Assembly: GCF_001676875.1 (NCBI RefSeq)
Contig: NZ_JYKA01000004.1
Span: forward strand, 62,001 to 126,000
Length of the DNA: 64,000 nt
Direction: 5' to 3'
From: Chromobacterium subtsugae
Lineage (GTDB): Bacteria; Pseudomonadota; Gammaproteobacteria; Burkholderiales; Chromobacteriaceae
The translations under genes were made by a program, and so were the position numbers. Of the stretch, positions 25,322 through 33,670 are shown one piece after another (position 1 is the first letter of the stretch; each line of letters begins with the position of its first letter). Below the pieces are notes generated by a model. The model saw nothing but the letters and a program-made list of their open reading frames with translations, searched no databases and was not told the DNA's origin.

Positions 25322-26599
25322 ATGACCCTGGCCTCCATCCACTGGCGGCGCGATGTGTTCTCCCGCGCCATGCTGGTTTGCGTATTCACCGGCTTCGCCT
25401 CCGGCCTGCCGCTCTACACCCTGATCAACCTGCTGCCGGCCTGGCTGCGCAGCGAGGGCGTCGACCTCAAATCCATAGGCCTGTTCGCGCTGATCGGCCT
25501 GCCCTACACCTGGAAATTCCTGTGGTCGCCGCTGATGGACCGCTACGCGCTGCCGCTGTTGGGCCGCCGCCGCGGCTGGATGCTGGCCAGCCAGCTGGCG
25601 CTGCTGTTCGCCCTCGGGCTATTCGGCCTGTTCGACCCGCGCGCGGACATCTGGAACATCGCCGCGCTGGCGCTGGCGGTCGCCTTTTTCTCGGCCAGCC
25701 AGGACATCGTGCTGGACGCCTTCCGCCGCGAAATCCTCAGCGATGCCGAACTGGGGCTGGGCAACACCATCCACATCAACGCCTACCGGCTGGCCGGCCT
25801 GGTGCCGGGCTCGCTGTCGTTGATTCTGGCCGACCGCATGCCCTGGGGCGGGGTATTCGTGGTCACCGCGCTGTTCATGCTGCCCGGCGCGCTGATGACG
25901 CTGCTGGTGAAAGAGCCCAGCCTAGCCGCCGGCAGCCCGAAGACGCTGCGCGAAGCGGTAGTGGAGCCGTTCCATGAGTTCGTCACCCGCCAGGGCTGGC
26001 AGGGCGCGCTGTGGATATTGGGCTTCATTTTCCTGTACAAGCTGGGCGACAGCATGGCCACCTCGCTGGCGACGCCGTTCTATCTCGACATGGGCTACGC
26101 CAAGTCGCAGATCGGCCTGGTGGCCAAGCATGCCGGGCTGTGGCCGGCGGTGGCCGGCGGCCTGCTGGGTGGGCTGTGGATGATCAAGATGGGCATCAAC
26201 CGCGCGCTGTGGGCGTTCGGCGTGGTGCAGGTGCTGTCGATTCTGGGATTCGCCTGGCTGGCCAGCCATGGCCGTTTCGACAGCGTCGGCGCCGAGCAGC
26301 TCGGCATGCTGGCCGCGGTGATAAGCTTCGAGGCGCTGGGCGTCGGCCTCGGCACCGCCGCCTTCGTCGCCTTCATCGCCCGCAGCACCCATCCGGCCTA
26401 CACCGCCACCCAGTTCGCGCTGTTCACCAGTCTGGCCGCGGTGCCGCGCACGCTGGCCAACGCCGCCACCGGCTACATCGTCGACTCTATCGGCTGGACT
26501 TCGTTTTTCTTCCTGTGCACCGCGCTGGCGATTCCGGGCATGATGCTGCTGGTGAAAGTGGCGCCCTGGGGCGACGACCCGGCGGCCAGCAAGGCCTGA
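25322..26599 (+). CDS. ampG: AmpG-like muropeptide MFS permease
   Basis: Inner-membrane major facilitator of 425 residues with about 12 helices. The N-terminal FTGFASGLPLYTLINLLPAWLR and the loop GLPYTWKFLWSPLMDRY are hallmarks of AmpG, which imports anhydro-muropeptides for cell-wall recycling and feeds AmpR-type beta-lactamase induction. FFSASQDIVLDAFRRE in the fourth to fifth helix region also fits. It lacks the two extra helices of E. coli AmpG. It is convergent with the pilin operon, with only four bases between stops. Confidence 0.88.
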   Translation: MTLASIHWRRDVFSRAMLVCVFTGFASGLPLYTLINLLPAWLRSEGVDLKSIGLFALIGLPYTWKFLWSPLMDRYALPLLGRRRGWMLASQLALLFALGLFGLFDPRADIWNIAALALAVAFFSASQDIVLDAFRREILSDAELGLGNTIHINAYRLAGLVPGSLSLILADRMPWGGVFVVTALFMLPGALMTLLVKEPSLAAGSPKTLREAVVEPFHEFVTRQGWQGALWILGFIFLYKLGDSMATSLATPFYLDMGYAKSQIGLVAKHAGLWPAVAGGLLGGLWMIKMGINRALWAFGVVQVLSILGFAWLASHGRFDSVGAEQLGMLAAVISFEALGVGLGTAAFVAFIARSTHPAYTATQFALFTSLAAVPRTLANAATGYIVDSIGWTSFFFLCTALAIPGMMLLVKVAPWGDDPAASKA

Positions 26600-26603
26600 G
26601 CCT

Positions 26604-27029
26604 TCACGGCCGACACTGCTCGCCGCCGCCGTCCTGGCGGCACTGGCGGATATTGCCATCCTGGTCCAGCTTCAGCAGCCACTCCTCCAGGCCGGAACCG
26701 GTTTTCGCCCTGGCCTCGATGATGAAGCTGGTCTGCTCGACATTGTCGGCCGACGGCAACGCGCTGCTGAAGCCGATATCGAAAGCGGCGGTCTCGATCA
26801 CCGGCAATGCCGGCCAGGCCAGCGGCCCCTCCTGGTGAAACACGCCGTGCTCGTGATACCAGCGCTGCATGAAGTGGTTGTCCTCCAGCAAGGCCGAGCG
26901 CGCCTCCTCCAGCCGGGCGCGCTGCAAGTATGACTGGTAGCCCGGCAGCGCCACCGCCAGCAGCAATGCGGCGATCGCCATGCAGCCGACCAGTTCCAGC
27001 AGGCTGAAGCCGCCGACATTTGTCTTCAT
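26604..27029 (-). CDS. Type IV minor pilin, PilE-like
   Basis: A 141-residue prepilin. The leader MKTNVGG is followed by FSLLELVGCMAIAALLLAVALPGY, with the processing site after Gly and the conserved Glu at +5. The body has ARLEEARSALLEDNHFMQRWYHEHGVF, as in PilE-type minor pilins. A C-terminal Cys pair (CRQDGGGEQC) could form the D-loop disulfide. It is last in the fimT-pilV-pilW-pilX-pilE order and overlaps pilX by 4 bp (ATGA). Confidence 0.88.
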   Translation of the reverse strand: MKTNVGGFSLLELVGCMAIAALLLAVALPGYQSYLQRARLEEARSALLEDNHFMQRWYHEHGVFHQEGPLAWPALPVIETAAFDIGFSSALPSADNVEQTSFIIEARAKTGSGLEEWLLKLDQDGNIRQCRQDGGGEQCRP

Positions 27030-27688
27030 TCCCTGCGCTCCTCCCAGTTCAAACGCCGCCCCGCCGCCTCGCCGTCGCCCACCCGGTACCAGCTTTGCAG
27101 GGTGACCGAGCTGTAAGGCGTGCGGCCCCAGGCCCGCACCGTGATCCGGTACAAACGCCCGGGCGATCCGTCCCGCGCCAGGAAGCCGGGATCGATCAGC
27201 TCCACCACGTAGCGCGGATTGGCCCAGCTGAGCCCGCCGCTGCGCACTTGCTGCGGACACCTGGACTGCGCCGGCTCCGGCTCCAGCGGAAAGGCGCGGC
27301 TGTTGCCGCAGGGATGCAGCAGCGGCACCGCGCCGTTCGCGCGGCGTTCCGGCGGTTCCTTGGGCTCGCACAGGCCCTTGCCCTGCGGACCATGGCAGCT
27401 GGGCGGAAACAGCCGGCCCTCGCCATACAGCTCCGCCGGCCGGGCGGCCAGGGCCGCCATGTCCAGCCGGCGGTCCAGCCGCCACACCCAGTCCTCGGCG
27501 CCCAGCAGCGCCTGCCGCGCCAACAGCTGCGCCCGCCGCCGATCCTGGACATTGTCCGCCAGCCGCTGCGCGCTGATCGTCAGCTGGGACGAGGACAAGG
27601 CCAGCATGCTCAGCGCCGCCAGCAAGGACAACACCAGCAACAAAGCGCCGCCGCGCTGGCGGCTGGCCCTCACCGCGCGCCTTAGCAT
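27026..27688 (-). CDS. pilX: Type IV pilus assembly protein PilX-like
   Basis: A 220-residue minor pilin with a basic leader (RRAVRASRQRGG) and a hydrophobic N-terminal helix (ALLLVLSLLAALSMLALSSS). It lacks Glu+5, which is usual for PilX and GspK-type initiators. The following VQDRRRAQLLARQALLGAEDWVW is the PilX-type helix. It is thought to sit in the priming complex at the pilus tip. It overlaps pilW by 7 bp and the PilE-like gene by 4 bp. Confidence 0.85.
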   Translation of the reverse strand: MLRRAVRASRQRGGALLLVLSLLAALSMLALSSSQLTISAQRLADNVQDRRRAQLLARQALLGAEDWVWRLDRRLDMAALAARPAELYGEGRLFPPSCHGPQGKGLCEPKEPPERRANGAVPLLHPCGNSRAFPLEPEPAQSRCPQQVRSGGLSWANPRYVVELIDPGFLARDGSPGRLYRITVRAWGRTPYSSVTLQSWYRVGDGEAAGRRLNWEERRE

Positions 27689-28545
27689 GGCTGCAACGGC
27701 GTCAGCGCCGCGTCATGGCTCAGCTTGATCACCTTGTCCTCCCCGCTATCCGGATACCACTCCATCGTCACCCGCGCCGCCGCCAGGCGGCCGGCCTCGC
27801 CAGCCGTCAACGAGTCGATGCCGCGCCAGGCCCAGCGCGCATCCGGCCCGCAGCCGGTTTGCGCCAGCACCCGCAGCGACAGCGACTTCACCCCATCCAA
27901 CGCCACCCGCTCGCCGCCGTCGGCGATGCCGCCCAGCGCATCGCGCATCAGCAACTGCCCCGATCGCCCCGGACGCAGCAGGCGGTACTGGCGCTGCCGC
28001 GGCAGCCACAGCTGCAAAGAGGGCAGGTGCAAGCTGCCCGCGGCCAGCGCCGGAGACAGCTCCAGCGACGGCGTCGCCGCGCCGCCGCTCCAGCTTGCCT
28101 CGCCTCCGGCCAAGCGCAGCGATTGTCCGCAGCTGACCAGCCGGCTCTCGCGCCAAGCGCGCCAGTCGCTGTCCTGCGGCTCCAGCAGCAGGCGGCTCAG
28201 TCCGCCCGCGTCGTCCAGCACCGCCTGCCGGTGCCGCAGCCAGCGCCCGGGCAGCGACAGCGTCCACGCAGTCTGGCCGAAATCCTCGCGCCGCCAGGCT
28301 TCTTGCGCGCATCCCAGACGGCCGTGCATGGACAAATCCTGCGCCAGCTGCCGCATCGCCCAGCGCGCCTCCTGCCGCCGCTCCAGGCCCTGTCCGGCCA
28401 AGCGCACCGCGCGGTCGGCCACCCCGTAAGACGACACCGCCTGCGCCAGCACGTAAGACAGCAAGGCCAGCGCCACCAATTGGCCCAACAACAAGGAACC
28501 GCGCTGCCGCGCGCGTTCAGGGCTGCAGCGGCCAGACACCGGCAT
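27682..28545 (-). CDS. pilW: Type IV pilus assembly protein PilW-like
   Basis: A 287-residue prepilin-like protein. A basic leader RARQRG precedes the helix SLLLGQLVALALLSYVLAQAV. Counting from the predicted cleavage, position +5 is Gly rather than the usual Glu. A PilW-type body follows, with several cysteines. Order and overlaps (7 bp with pilX, 29 bp with pilV) place it in the minor pilin operon. Divergence is high, so the name rests largely on synteny. Confidence 0.75.
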   Translation of the reverse strand: MPVSGRCSPERARQRGSLLLGQLVALALLSYVLAQAVSSYGVADRAVRLAGQGLERRQEARWAMRQLAQDLSMHGRLGCAQEAWRREDFGQTAWTLSLPGRWLRHRQAVLDDAGGLSRLLLEPQDSDWRAWRESRLVSCGQSLRLAGGEASWSGGAATPSLELSPALAAGSLHLPSLQLWLPRQRQYRLLRPGRSGQLLMRDALGGIADGGERVALDGVKSLSLRVLAQTGCGPDARWAWRGIDSLTAGEAGRLAAARVTMEWYPDSGEDKVIKLSHDAALTPLQPC

Positions 28546-29023
28546 GCTCCTGCCATTGCCGGCCGGCGCGGCTGCGCCAGGCCACCCGTATCGCCAACTC
28601 CCCCTGCGCGCCGCAGCCCGGCCGGGCGAGGGTGGGCGGCACGCCGCCGTCGCCGCGGCACACCACCGCCCTCACCTGTTCGGCGCGGCTGCTGCCCGCG
28701 CGCAGCGCCTGCTTGAAATGGCCGAGATCGGCGGCCGCCAGCTGCGCGGAAGTGCACGGCCCCGCGCACTCGCCAGCCGTCAGATGATCGTCATAGCCGC
28801 TTTCCAGATAATGCGGCCACAAGCTGTCCGGCCGGGACTGGATGGCGCTGGCCAGGTCGGCCACCGCGTCGTCGATGCGGCCGCGCAGCTCGGCGTCGCG
28901 CACATGCTGCAGCGAACGCGCCAGCATGCCGGCCAGCGCCAGCAAGGCCAGCATCCACGCCAGCAGCGCCACCATGGTTTCCAGCAGGCCGAAGCCGGCC
29001 TGGCGCCGCCTAGCCGCAATCAT
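28517..29023 (-). CDS. pilV: Type IV pilus modification protein PilV-like
   Basis: A 168-residue prepilin from the ATG at 29023. The leader MIAARRRQAG is followed by FGLLETMVALLAWMLALLALAG, with Glu at +5. Four Cys residues lie in the body, including CAGPCTS and the VCRGDGG segment. PilV proteins prime pilus assembly together with PilW, PilX and FimU/FimT. It overlaps fimT by 14 bp and pilW by 29 bp. Confidence 0.85.
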   Translation of the reverse strand: MIAARRRQAGFGLLETMVALLAWMLALLALAGMLARSLQHVRDAELRGRIDDAVADLASAIQSRPDSLWPHYLESGYDDHLTAGECAGPCTSAQLAAADLGHFKQALRAGSSRAEQVRAVVCRGDGGVPPTLARPGCGAQGELAIRVAWRSRAGRQWQEHAGVWPLQP

Positions 29024-29552
29024 CGGACACCTCTCCCAGCCTGGCCCGCCCATCCTCAGCCAGCGTCAGCGCCAGGCACTGGCGGCCGCCGGACAGACGG
29101 AACACCATGGCGCCGGCCTCGCGCAAGCGTCCCTCCGCCGTCAGCGTCAATTGCCGCGCCGGCGCGCGCACGGCCACTCGGGCGCCGTCGAACATCGCCA
29201 GCTTCAAGCGTTCGCCGCTGTCGTAATAGCCATTGCCGGCGCCGCGGTCGGCGTAGACCAGCGCGCCCTCCGGCCAAACCGCCTGCGGCCCCGCCTGAGG
29301 CGGCAGGCAGCCCTGCAGCTCGCGGTTGCGTTTCAGATTGGCCGCGCACAGATAAACCGGCTGATTGCGCCGCAAGGCCTGGGCGCGCGCGTATTGCAGG
29401 CTGCCCAGCAAGGCCAGGCCATGGCCGCGCAGCCGCTGCCGCTCCAGCGAGCGGTCGAGCAAAGGCAGCGCGCTGCCGCTGCCGATGGCGACGATGGCCA
29501 GCACGGTCATCCATTCCAGCAATGAAATCCCGGCCTGCTTGGCTATGCCCAT
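29010..29552 (-). CDS. fimT: GspH/FimT-family pseudopilin
   Basis: First gene of the minor pilin operon. The 180-residue product from the ATG at 29552 (GGAGA upstream) has leader MGIAKQAG, then ISLLEWMTVLAIVAIGSGSA with Glu at +5. The GspH/FimT body includes ALRRNQPVYLCAAN and a GYYDSGE segment. The ATG at 29597 would add residues ahead of an already complete leader. FimT/FimU primes the pilus tip and some members bind DNA. Confidence 0.87.
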   Translation of the reverse strand: MGIAKQAGISLLEWMTVLAIVAIGSGSALPLLDRSLERQRLRGHGLALLGSLQYARAQALRRNQPVYLCAANLKRNRELQGCLPPQAGPQAVWPEGALVYADRGAGNGYYDSGERLKLAMFDGARVAVRAPARQLTLTAEGRLREAGAMVFRLSGGRQCLALTLAEDGRARLGEVSDDCG

Positions 29553-29712
29553 GCTTTCTCCGCGAATGACGGAACAGCCCACAGTCTGGAAAAACATCGC
29601 GAACTCCGCCGCCTCCCCTGTCCCAAAGCCGGAAAACGGCCATGGTCGGCCAGACCAAAGTTCAGGTTGGAAGTGATGCGAAAAGGAAAATCCCCGGCGG
29701 AACCGCTGGACG

Positions 29713-29738
29713 AAAAAACGGCGTCCGCAGACGCCGTT
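29713..29738 (-). terminator. Rho-independent terminator of polA
   Basis: On the minus strand a perfect 9-bp stem (AACGGCGTC/GACGCCGTT, 29717-29725 and 29730-29738) with a 4-nt loop is followed by a run of six T. Confidence 0.9.
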
Positions 29739-29759
29739 ATGATGATTTGCCGCTGGCGC

Positions 29760-32558
29760 TCAGTGCGCCGCCTCCCAGCTGTCGCCAGCGCCGACCTCGG
29801 CCAGCAGCGGCACTTTCAGCGCCGCCGCGCCGGCCATGATTTCCGGCAAACGCCGCTTGACCAACTCCAGCTCGGCCTGCGGCACCTCCAGCACCAGTTC
29901 GTCATGCACCTGCATGATCAGCTTGCTCTGCAAGCCGTCGCGCTCCAGCCAAGCCTGCACCGCGATCATCGCCAGCTTGATCAGATCGGCGGCGGTGCCC
30001 TGCATCGGCGCGTTGATCGCCGCGCGCTCGGCGCCGGCGCGGCGGCCAGGATTGGACAGCTTGATGTCGGGCAGGTACAGGCGGCGGCCGAACACCGTTT
30101 CGACATAGCCCTGCTCGCGCGCCTTCTCGCGGGTGGTCTGCATGTACTCGGCCACGCCCGGATAGCGCATGAAGTAGCGGTCGATGTACTGCTGGGCGGC
30201 GCTGCGCTCGATATCCAACTGGGCGGCCAAACCAAACGCGCTCATGCCGTAGATCAGGCCGAAGTTGATCGCCTTGGCCGCGCGGCGCTGGTCGGACGTG
30301 ACCGCGCCGAGATCGACGCCGAACACCTCGGCCGCGGTGGCGCGGTGGATGTCCTCGCCGCTGGCGAAGGCCTTCAGCATGCCCTCGTCGTCGGACAGAT
30401 GGGCCATGATGCGCAGCTCGATCTGCGAATAGTCGGCCGACACGATCTGCCAGCCGGCCGGCGCGATGAAGGCTTCGCGCACGCGGCGGCCCTCGGCGGT
30501 GCGCACCGGGATGTTCTGCAGATTGGGATCGTTGCTGGCCAGGCGGCCGGTGATCGCCACCGCCTGTGCATAAGTCGTATGCACGCGGCCGGTCTGTGGA
30601 TAAATCAGCGTCGGCAGCTTGTCGGTGTAGGTGGACTTCAGCTTGGCCAGGCCGCGATACTCCAGAATGCACTTCGGCAGCGGATGGTCCAGCGCCAGTT
30701 GCTCCAGTACCGACTCGTCGGTGGAATAGCCGCCGCTCGGCGTCTTCTTGACGCCCTTGGTCGGGATCGCCAGCTTGCCGAACAGGATCTCCTGCAGCTG
30801 TTTGGGCGAGTTCAGATTGAATGGCTGGCCGGCCAGCTCGTAAGCTTGCTGCTCCAGTTCCAGCATCTGGCTGCCCAGTTGGTGGCTCTGCGCCGCCAGC
30901 TTGTCGCGGTCGATCAGCACGCCGTGGCGTTCCATCTTGAACAGCACTTCGGCCACCGGCAGCTCGATGTCGCGGTAGACCTTTTCCAGATCGCCGGACA
31001 GCTCGCCGGCGAAATACTGGTTGAGCCTGAGCGTGATGTCGGCGTCCTCCGCCGAATAATTGGCGGCGATGTCGACGTCCACCTCGCCGAAACCGATCTG
31101 CTTGGCGCCCTTGCCGCAGATGTCCTCGTAGCTGACGGTGTTCTCGCCCAGATGGCGGCGCGCCAGATCGTCCATATTGTGGCGCTGGTGGCTTTCCAGC
31201 ACGTAGGAGGCCAGCATCGAATCATCGGCGATGCCGCGCAGGGCGATGCCGTGGTTGGCCAGCACGTGGCAGTCGTACTTCAGGTTCTGTCCGCACTTTT
31301 TCTGGCTGGCGTCCTCCAGCCACGGCTTGAGCTTGGCCAGCGCGGCATCCAGCCCCAGCTGCTCCGGCGCGCCGGCGTAGTGGTGGTCCAGCGGCAGGTA
31401 GGCGGCATGGCCGGCCTCCACCGAGAAACTGACGCCGACGATGCGCGCCTGCATCGGATCGAGGCTGGTGGTTTCGGTGTCGAACGACACCACCCTGGCC
31501 GCCGCCAGTTTTTCCAGCCAGGCGTCCAGCTGGGCTTCGGTCAATATCGTTTCGTAATGGCGCGTCAGCGCGGCTTCGGCCGGGGCGGCTTGGGCCGCCG
31601 GCGCTGCGGCCGGTTCGGCGAACATGTCGCCCTGGGCCTGATCGCCGCGCGGCGCGGCGGGCGCGTCCTCGCCGCGCTGGGCGACAGCCGGCATCTCCGC
31701 CCCCTCGGTCACCTCGCGGTAGAAGGTGCGGAAGCCCAGATCCTGGAACAGCTCGGCCAGCCGCGGCTTGTCCTTCCGGCCGTGCTGCAGGCCCGGCAGG
31801 CCGTGCGGCAAGTCCGTCGCCAGGTTCACCTCGCAATCGATGGTGATCAGCCGCTTGCCCATCGGCAGCCAGTCCAGCGCGGCGCGCAGGTTCTCGCCCA
31901 CCTTGCCGCCGACGCTATCGGCCTGGGCGACGATGGCGTCCAGGCTGCCGTATTCCTCCAGCCACTTCACCGCGGTCTTCGGCCCGCACTTGTCGACGCC
32001 GGGCACATTGTCGACCTTGTCGCCGATCAGGGTCAGGTAGTCGATGATCCGGTTCGGCGGCACGCCGAACTTCTCCTTCACCCCGGCTTCGTCCAGCAGC
32101 TCGTTGGTCATGGTGTTGACCAGGGTGACATCTGGCGTCACCAGCTGCGCCATGTCCTTGTCGCCAGTGGAGACGATCACCTTCATGCCGGCCGCCGCGC
32201 CCAGGCGCGCCAGCGTGCCGATCACGTCGTCCGCCTCCACCCCCGGCACCACCAGCATCGGCCAGCCGGAGGCTTGCACCACGTCGTGGACCGCCGTAAT
32301 CTGGGAGGCAAGCTCCTCGGGCATCGACGGGCGATTGGCCTTGTATTCGGGGTACAGGTCGTCGCGGAAGGTCTTGCCCTTCGCGTCGAAGACGCAGGCG
32401 CTATAATCGAATTCAACCTCCTTCTCCAGCCGCCTGAGCATGTTCACCATGCCATAGACAGCCCCCACCGGGCGGCCATCCGGGGAACGCAAATCGGGCA
32501 TCGCGTGAAAGGCGCGGTACAAGTAAGAAGAGCCGTCGATCAATAACAATGTTTTCAT
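29760..32558 (-). CDS. polA: DNA polymerase I
   Basis: A 932-residue repair and Okazaki-fragment polymerase with all three domains. The 5'-3' exonuclease starts at LLLIDGSSYLYRAFHA. The 3'-5' proofreading domain keeps the DTE motif (VVSFDTETTSLDP). The family A polymerase has YSQIELRIMAHLS, RRAAKAINFGLIYGMSAFGLA (motif B) and IMQVHDELVLE (motif C). The ATG lies 14 bp from the divergent LOG gene start, with no Shine-Dalgarno in that gap. A clear terminator follows. Confidence 0.97.
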   Translation of the reverse strand: MKTLLLIDGSSYLYRAFHAMPDLRSPDGRPVGAVYGMVNMLRRLEKEVEFDYSACVFDAKGKTFRDDLYPEYKANRPSMPEELASQITAVHDVVQASGWPMLVVPGVEADDVIGTLARLGAAAGMKVIVSTGDKDMAQLVTPDVTLVNTMTNELLDEAGVKEKFGVPPNRIIDYLTLIGDKVDNVPGVDKCGPKTAVKWLEEYGSLDAIVAQADSVGGKVGENLRAALDWLPMGKRLITIDCEVNLATDLPHGLPGLQHGRKDKPRLAELFQDLGFRTFYREVTEGAEMPAVAQRGEDAPAAPRGDQAQGDMFAEPAAAPAAQAAPAEAALTRHYETILTEAQLDAWLEKLAAARVVSFDTETTSLDPMQARIVGVSFSVEAGHAAYLPLDHHYAGAPEQLGLDAALAKLKPWLEDASQKKCGQNLKYDCHVLANHGIALRGIADDSMLASYVLESHQRHNMDDLARRHLGENTVSYEDICGKGAKQIGFGEVDVDIAANYSAEDADITLRLNQYFAGELSGDLEKVYRDIELPVAEVLFKMERHGVLIDRDKLAAQSHQLGSQMLELEQQAYELAGQPFNLNSPKQLQEILFGKLAIPTKGVKKTPSGGYSTDESVLEQLALDHPLPKCILEYRGLAKLKSTYTDKLPTLIYPQTGRVHTTYAQAVAITGRLASNDPNLQNIPVRTAEGRRVREAFIAPAGWQIVSADYSQIELRIMAHLSDDEGMLKAFASGEDIHRATAAEVFGVDLGAVTSDQRRAAKAINFGLIYGMSAFGLAAQLDIERSAAQQYIDRYFMRYPGVAEYMQTTREKAREQGYVETVFGRRLYLPDIKLSNPGRRAGAERAAINAPMQGTAADLIKLAMIAVQAWLERDGLQSKLIMQVHDELVLEVPQAELELVKRRLPEIMAGAAALKVPLLAEVGAGDSWEAAH

Positions 32559-32572
32559 AAAGAGGCAGAAGT

Positions 32573-33301
32573 ATGAGCTTGTCCGATAAGTTGCCGCAGA
32601 CCAGTGACCGTCACGCCATGATGCAGCGCTTCCGTTCCCGCGAGGCCTGGCACGTGATGAAGATATTGTCGGAGTTTGTCGAGTCGGCCGAGGAACTGCA
32701 AGGCATTACCCCGGCGGTGAGCATATTCGGCAGCGCGCGCACGCCGCGCGATCACAAATACTACAAATTGACCGAGGACGTGGCGCGGCGTCTGTCCGAT
32801 TCCGGCTTCTCGGTGATATCCGGCGGCGGCCCCGGCATCATGGAGGCCGCCAACAAGGGGGCATTTTACGGCAGAAGTCCGTCGGTGGCGCTCAACATCG
32901 TGCTGCCACACGAACAAAAACCCAACGATTACCAGGACCTGTCGGTCAAGTTCAACCACTTCTTCAGCCGCAAGGTGATGTTCGTCAAGCACGCGATCGC
33001 CTACGTAGTGATGCCCGGCGGCTTCGGCACGCTGGACGAGATGTTCGAGGCGCTGACGCTGATCCAGACCGGCAAGAGCCGCAAGATTCCCATCATCCTG
33101 TGCTGCAGCGAATTCTGGACCGGCCTCTTGGACTGGGTGAAAGACCGCCTGGTCAGCGAAGGCATGATCAACCCGGACGACCTCAACCTGATCCAGCTGA
33201 TCGACGACCCGCAGCAGATCGTCGACACCATTTTCAAACACTACGAGACCCGCGGCTTCGACGCCTTGCCCGAAGAGCGCGAGCAGCTGCTCAACCTGTA
33301 A
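32573..33301 (+). CDS. LOG-family nucleoside 5'-monophosphate phosphoribohydrolase
   Basis: Rossmann-fold protein of 242 residues. It has the LOG signatures GGGPGIMEAANKGA (84-97), catalytic Arg133 in FSRKVMF, and PGGFGTLDE (148-156). Such proteins cleave the N-glycosidic bond of nucleotide monophosphates or cytokinin ribotides; many were once called lysine decarboxylases. An AGAGG precedes the ATG. The gap to the divergent polA start is only 14 bp, so its promoter must lie within polA. Confidence 0.9.
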   Translation: MSLSDKLPQTSDRHAMMQRFRSREAWHVMKILSEFVESAEELQGITPAVSIFGSARTPRDHKYYKLTEDVARRLSDSGFSVISGGGPGIMEAANKGAFYGRSPSVALNIVLPHEQKPNDYQDLSVKFNHFFSRKVMFVKHAIAYVVMPGGFGTLDEMFEALTLIQTGKSRKIPIILCCSEFWTGLLDWVKDRLVSEGMINPDDLNLIQLIDDPQQIVDTIFKHYETRGFDALPEEREQLLNL

Positions 33302-33331
33302 CCACCGCATACCAATCAATAAGGACAAACC

Positions 33332-33661
33332 ATGCGCCGCCTCACCGCCCTGCTTCTACTCCTGCCGCTGGCCCCCGCCTTCGCCGCCGACGCCTCCGCG
33401 CCGGCCAAGGCGGTGGTGCCTCCGCCCCCCATCATCAGCCAGGACAACTCCGCAGAACCCGAGCCGGAAGTGCGGCTGATCCAGAAAGGCGACGAGAAGA
33501 TCGAGGAATACCGGCTGAACGGCCAGTTGTACATGGTGAAGGTGACGCCAGGGCACGGCGTGCCGTATTACCTGATCGACGACAACGGCTCCGGCACCAT
33601 GAAGCAGGTCGACCCCGCCACCCGCATCATGATCCCGCGCTGGGTGCTGGTTCGTTTCTGA
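33332..33661 (+). CDS. DUF2782 exported protein
   Basis: A 109-residue protein with a signal peptide (cleaved near AFAADA), a Pro-rich linker (VVPPPPI) and the DUF2782 core (EVRLIQKGDEKIEEYRLNGQLYMVKVTP). The domain is common upstream of polA/thrB in betaproteobacteria and has no known function. AAGGA lies six bases before the ATG. It is 9 bp before thrB, so the two form an operon. Confidence 0.85.
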   Translation: MRRLTALLLLLPLAPAFAADASAPAKAVVPPPPIISQDNSAEPEPEVRLIQKGDEKIEEYRLNGQLYMVKVTPGHGVPYYLIDDNGSGTMKQVDPATRIMIPRWVLVRF

Positions 33662-33670
33662 GGAGCAGGC

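Noticed and set aside
29667-32546. Very long plus-strand open frame (about 960 residues) opposite polA
   Set aside because: High-GC antisense shadow; His/Gln/Arg-rich composition and no domain signature. Similar shadows lie opposite ptsI, msrP and the DUF2339 gene.
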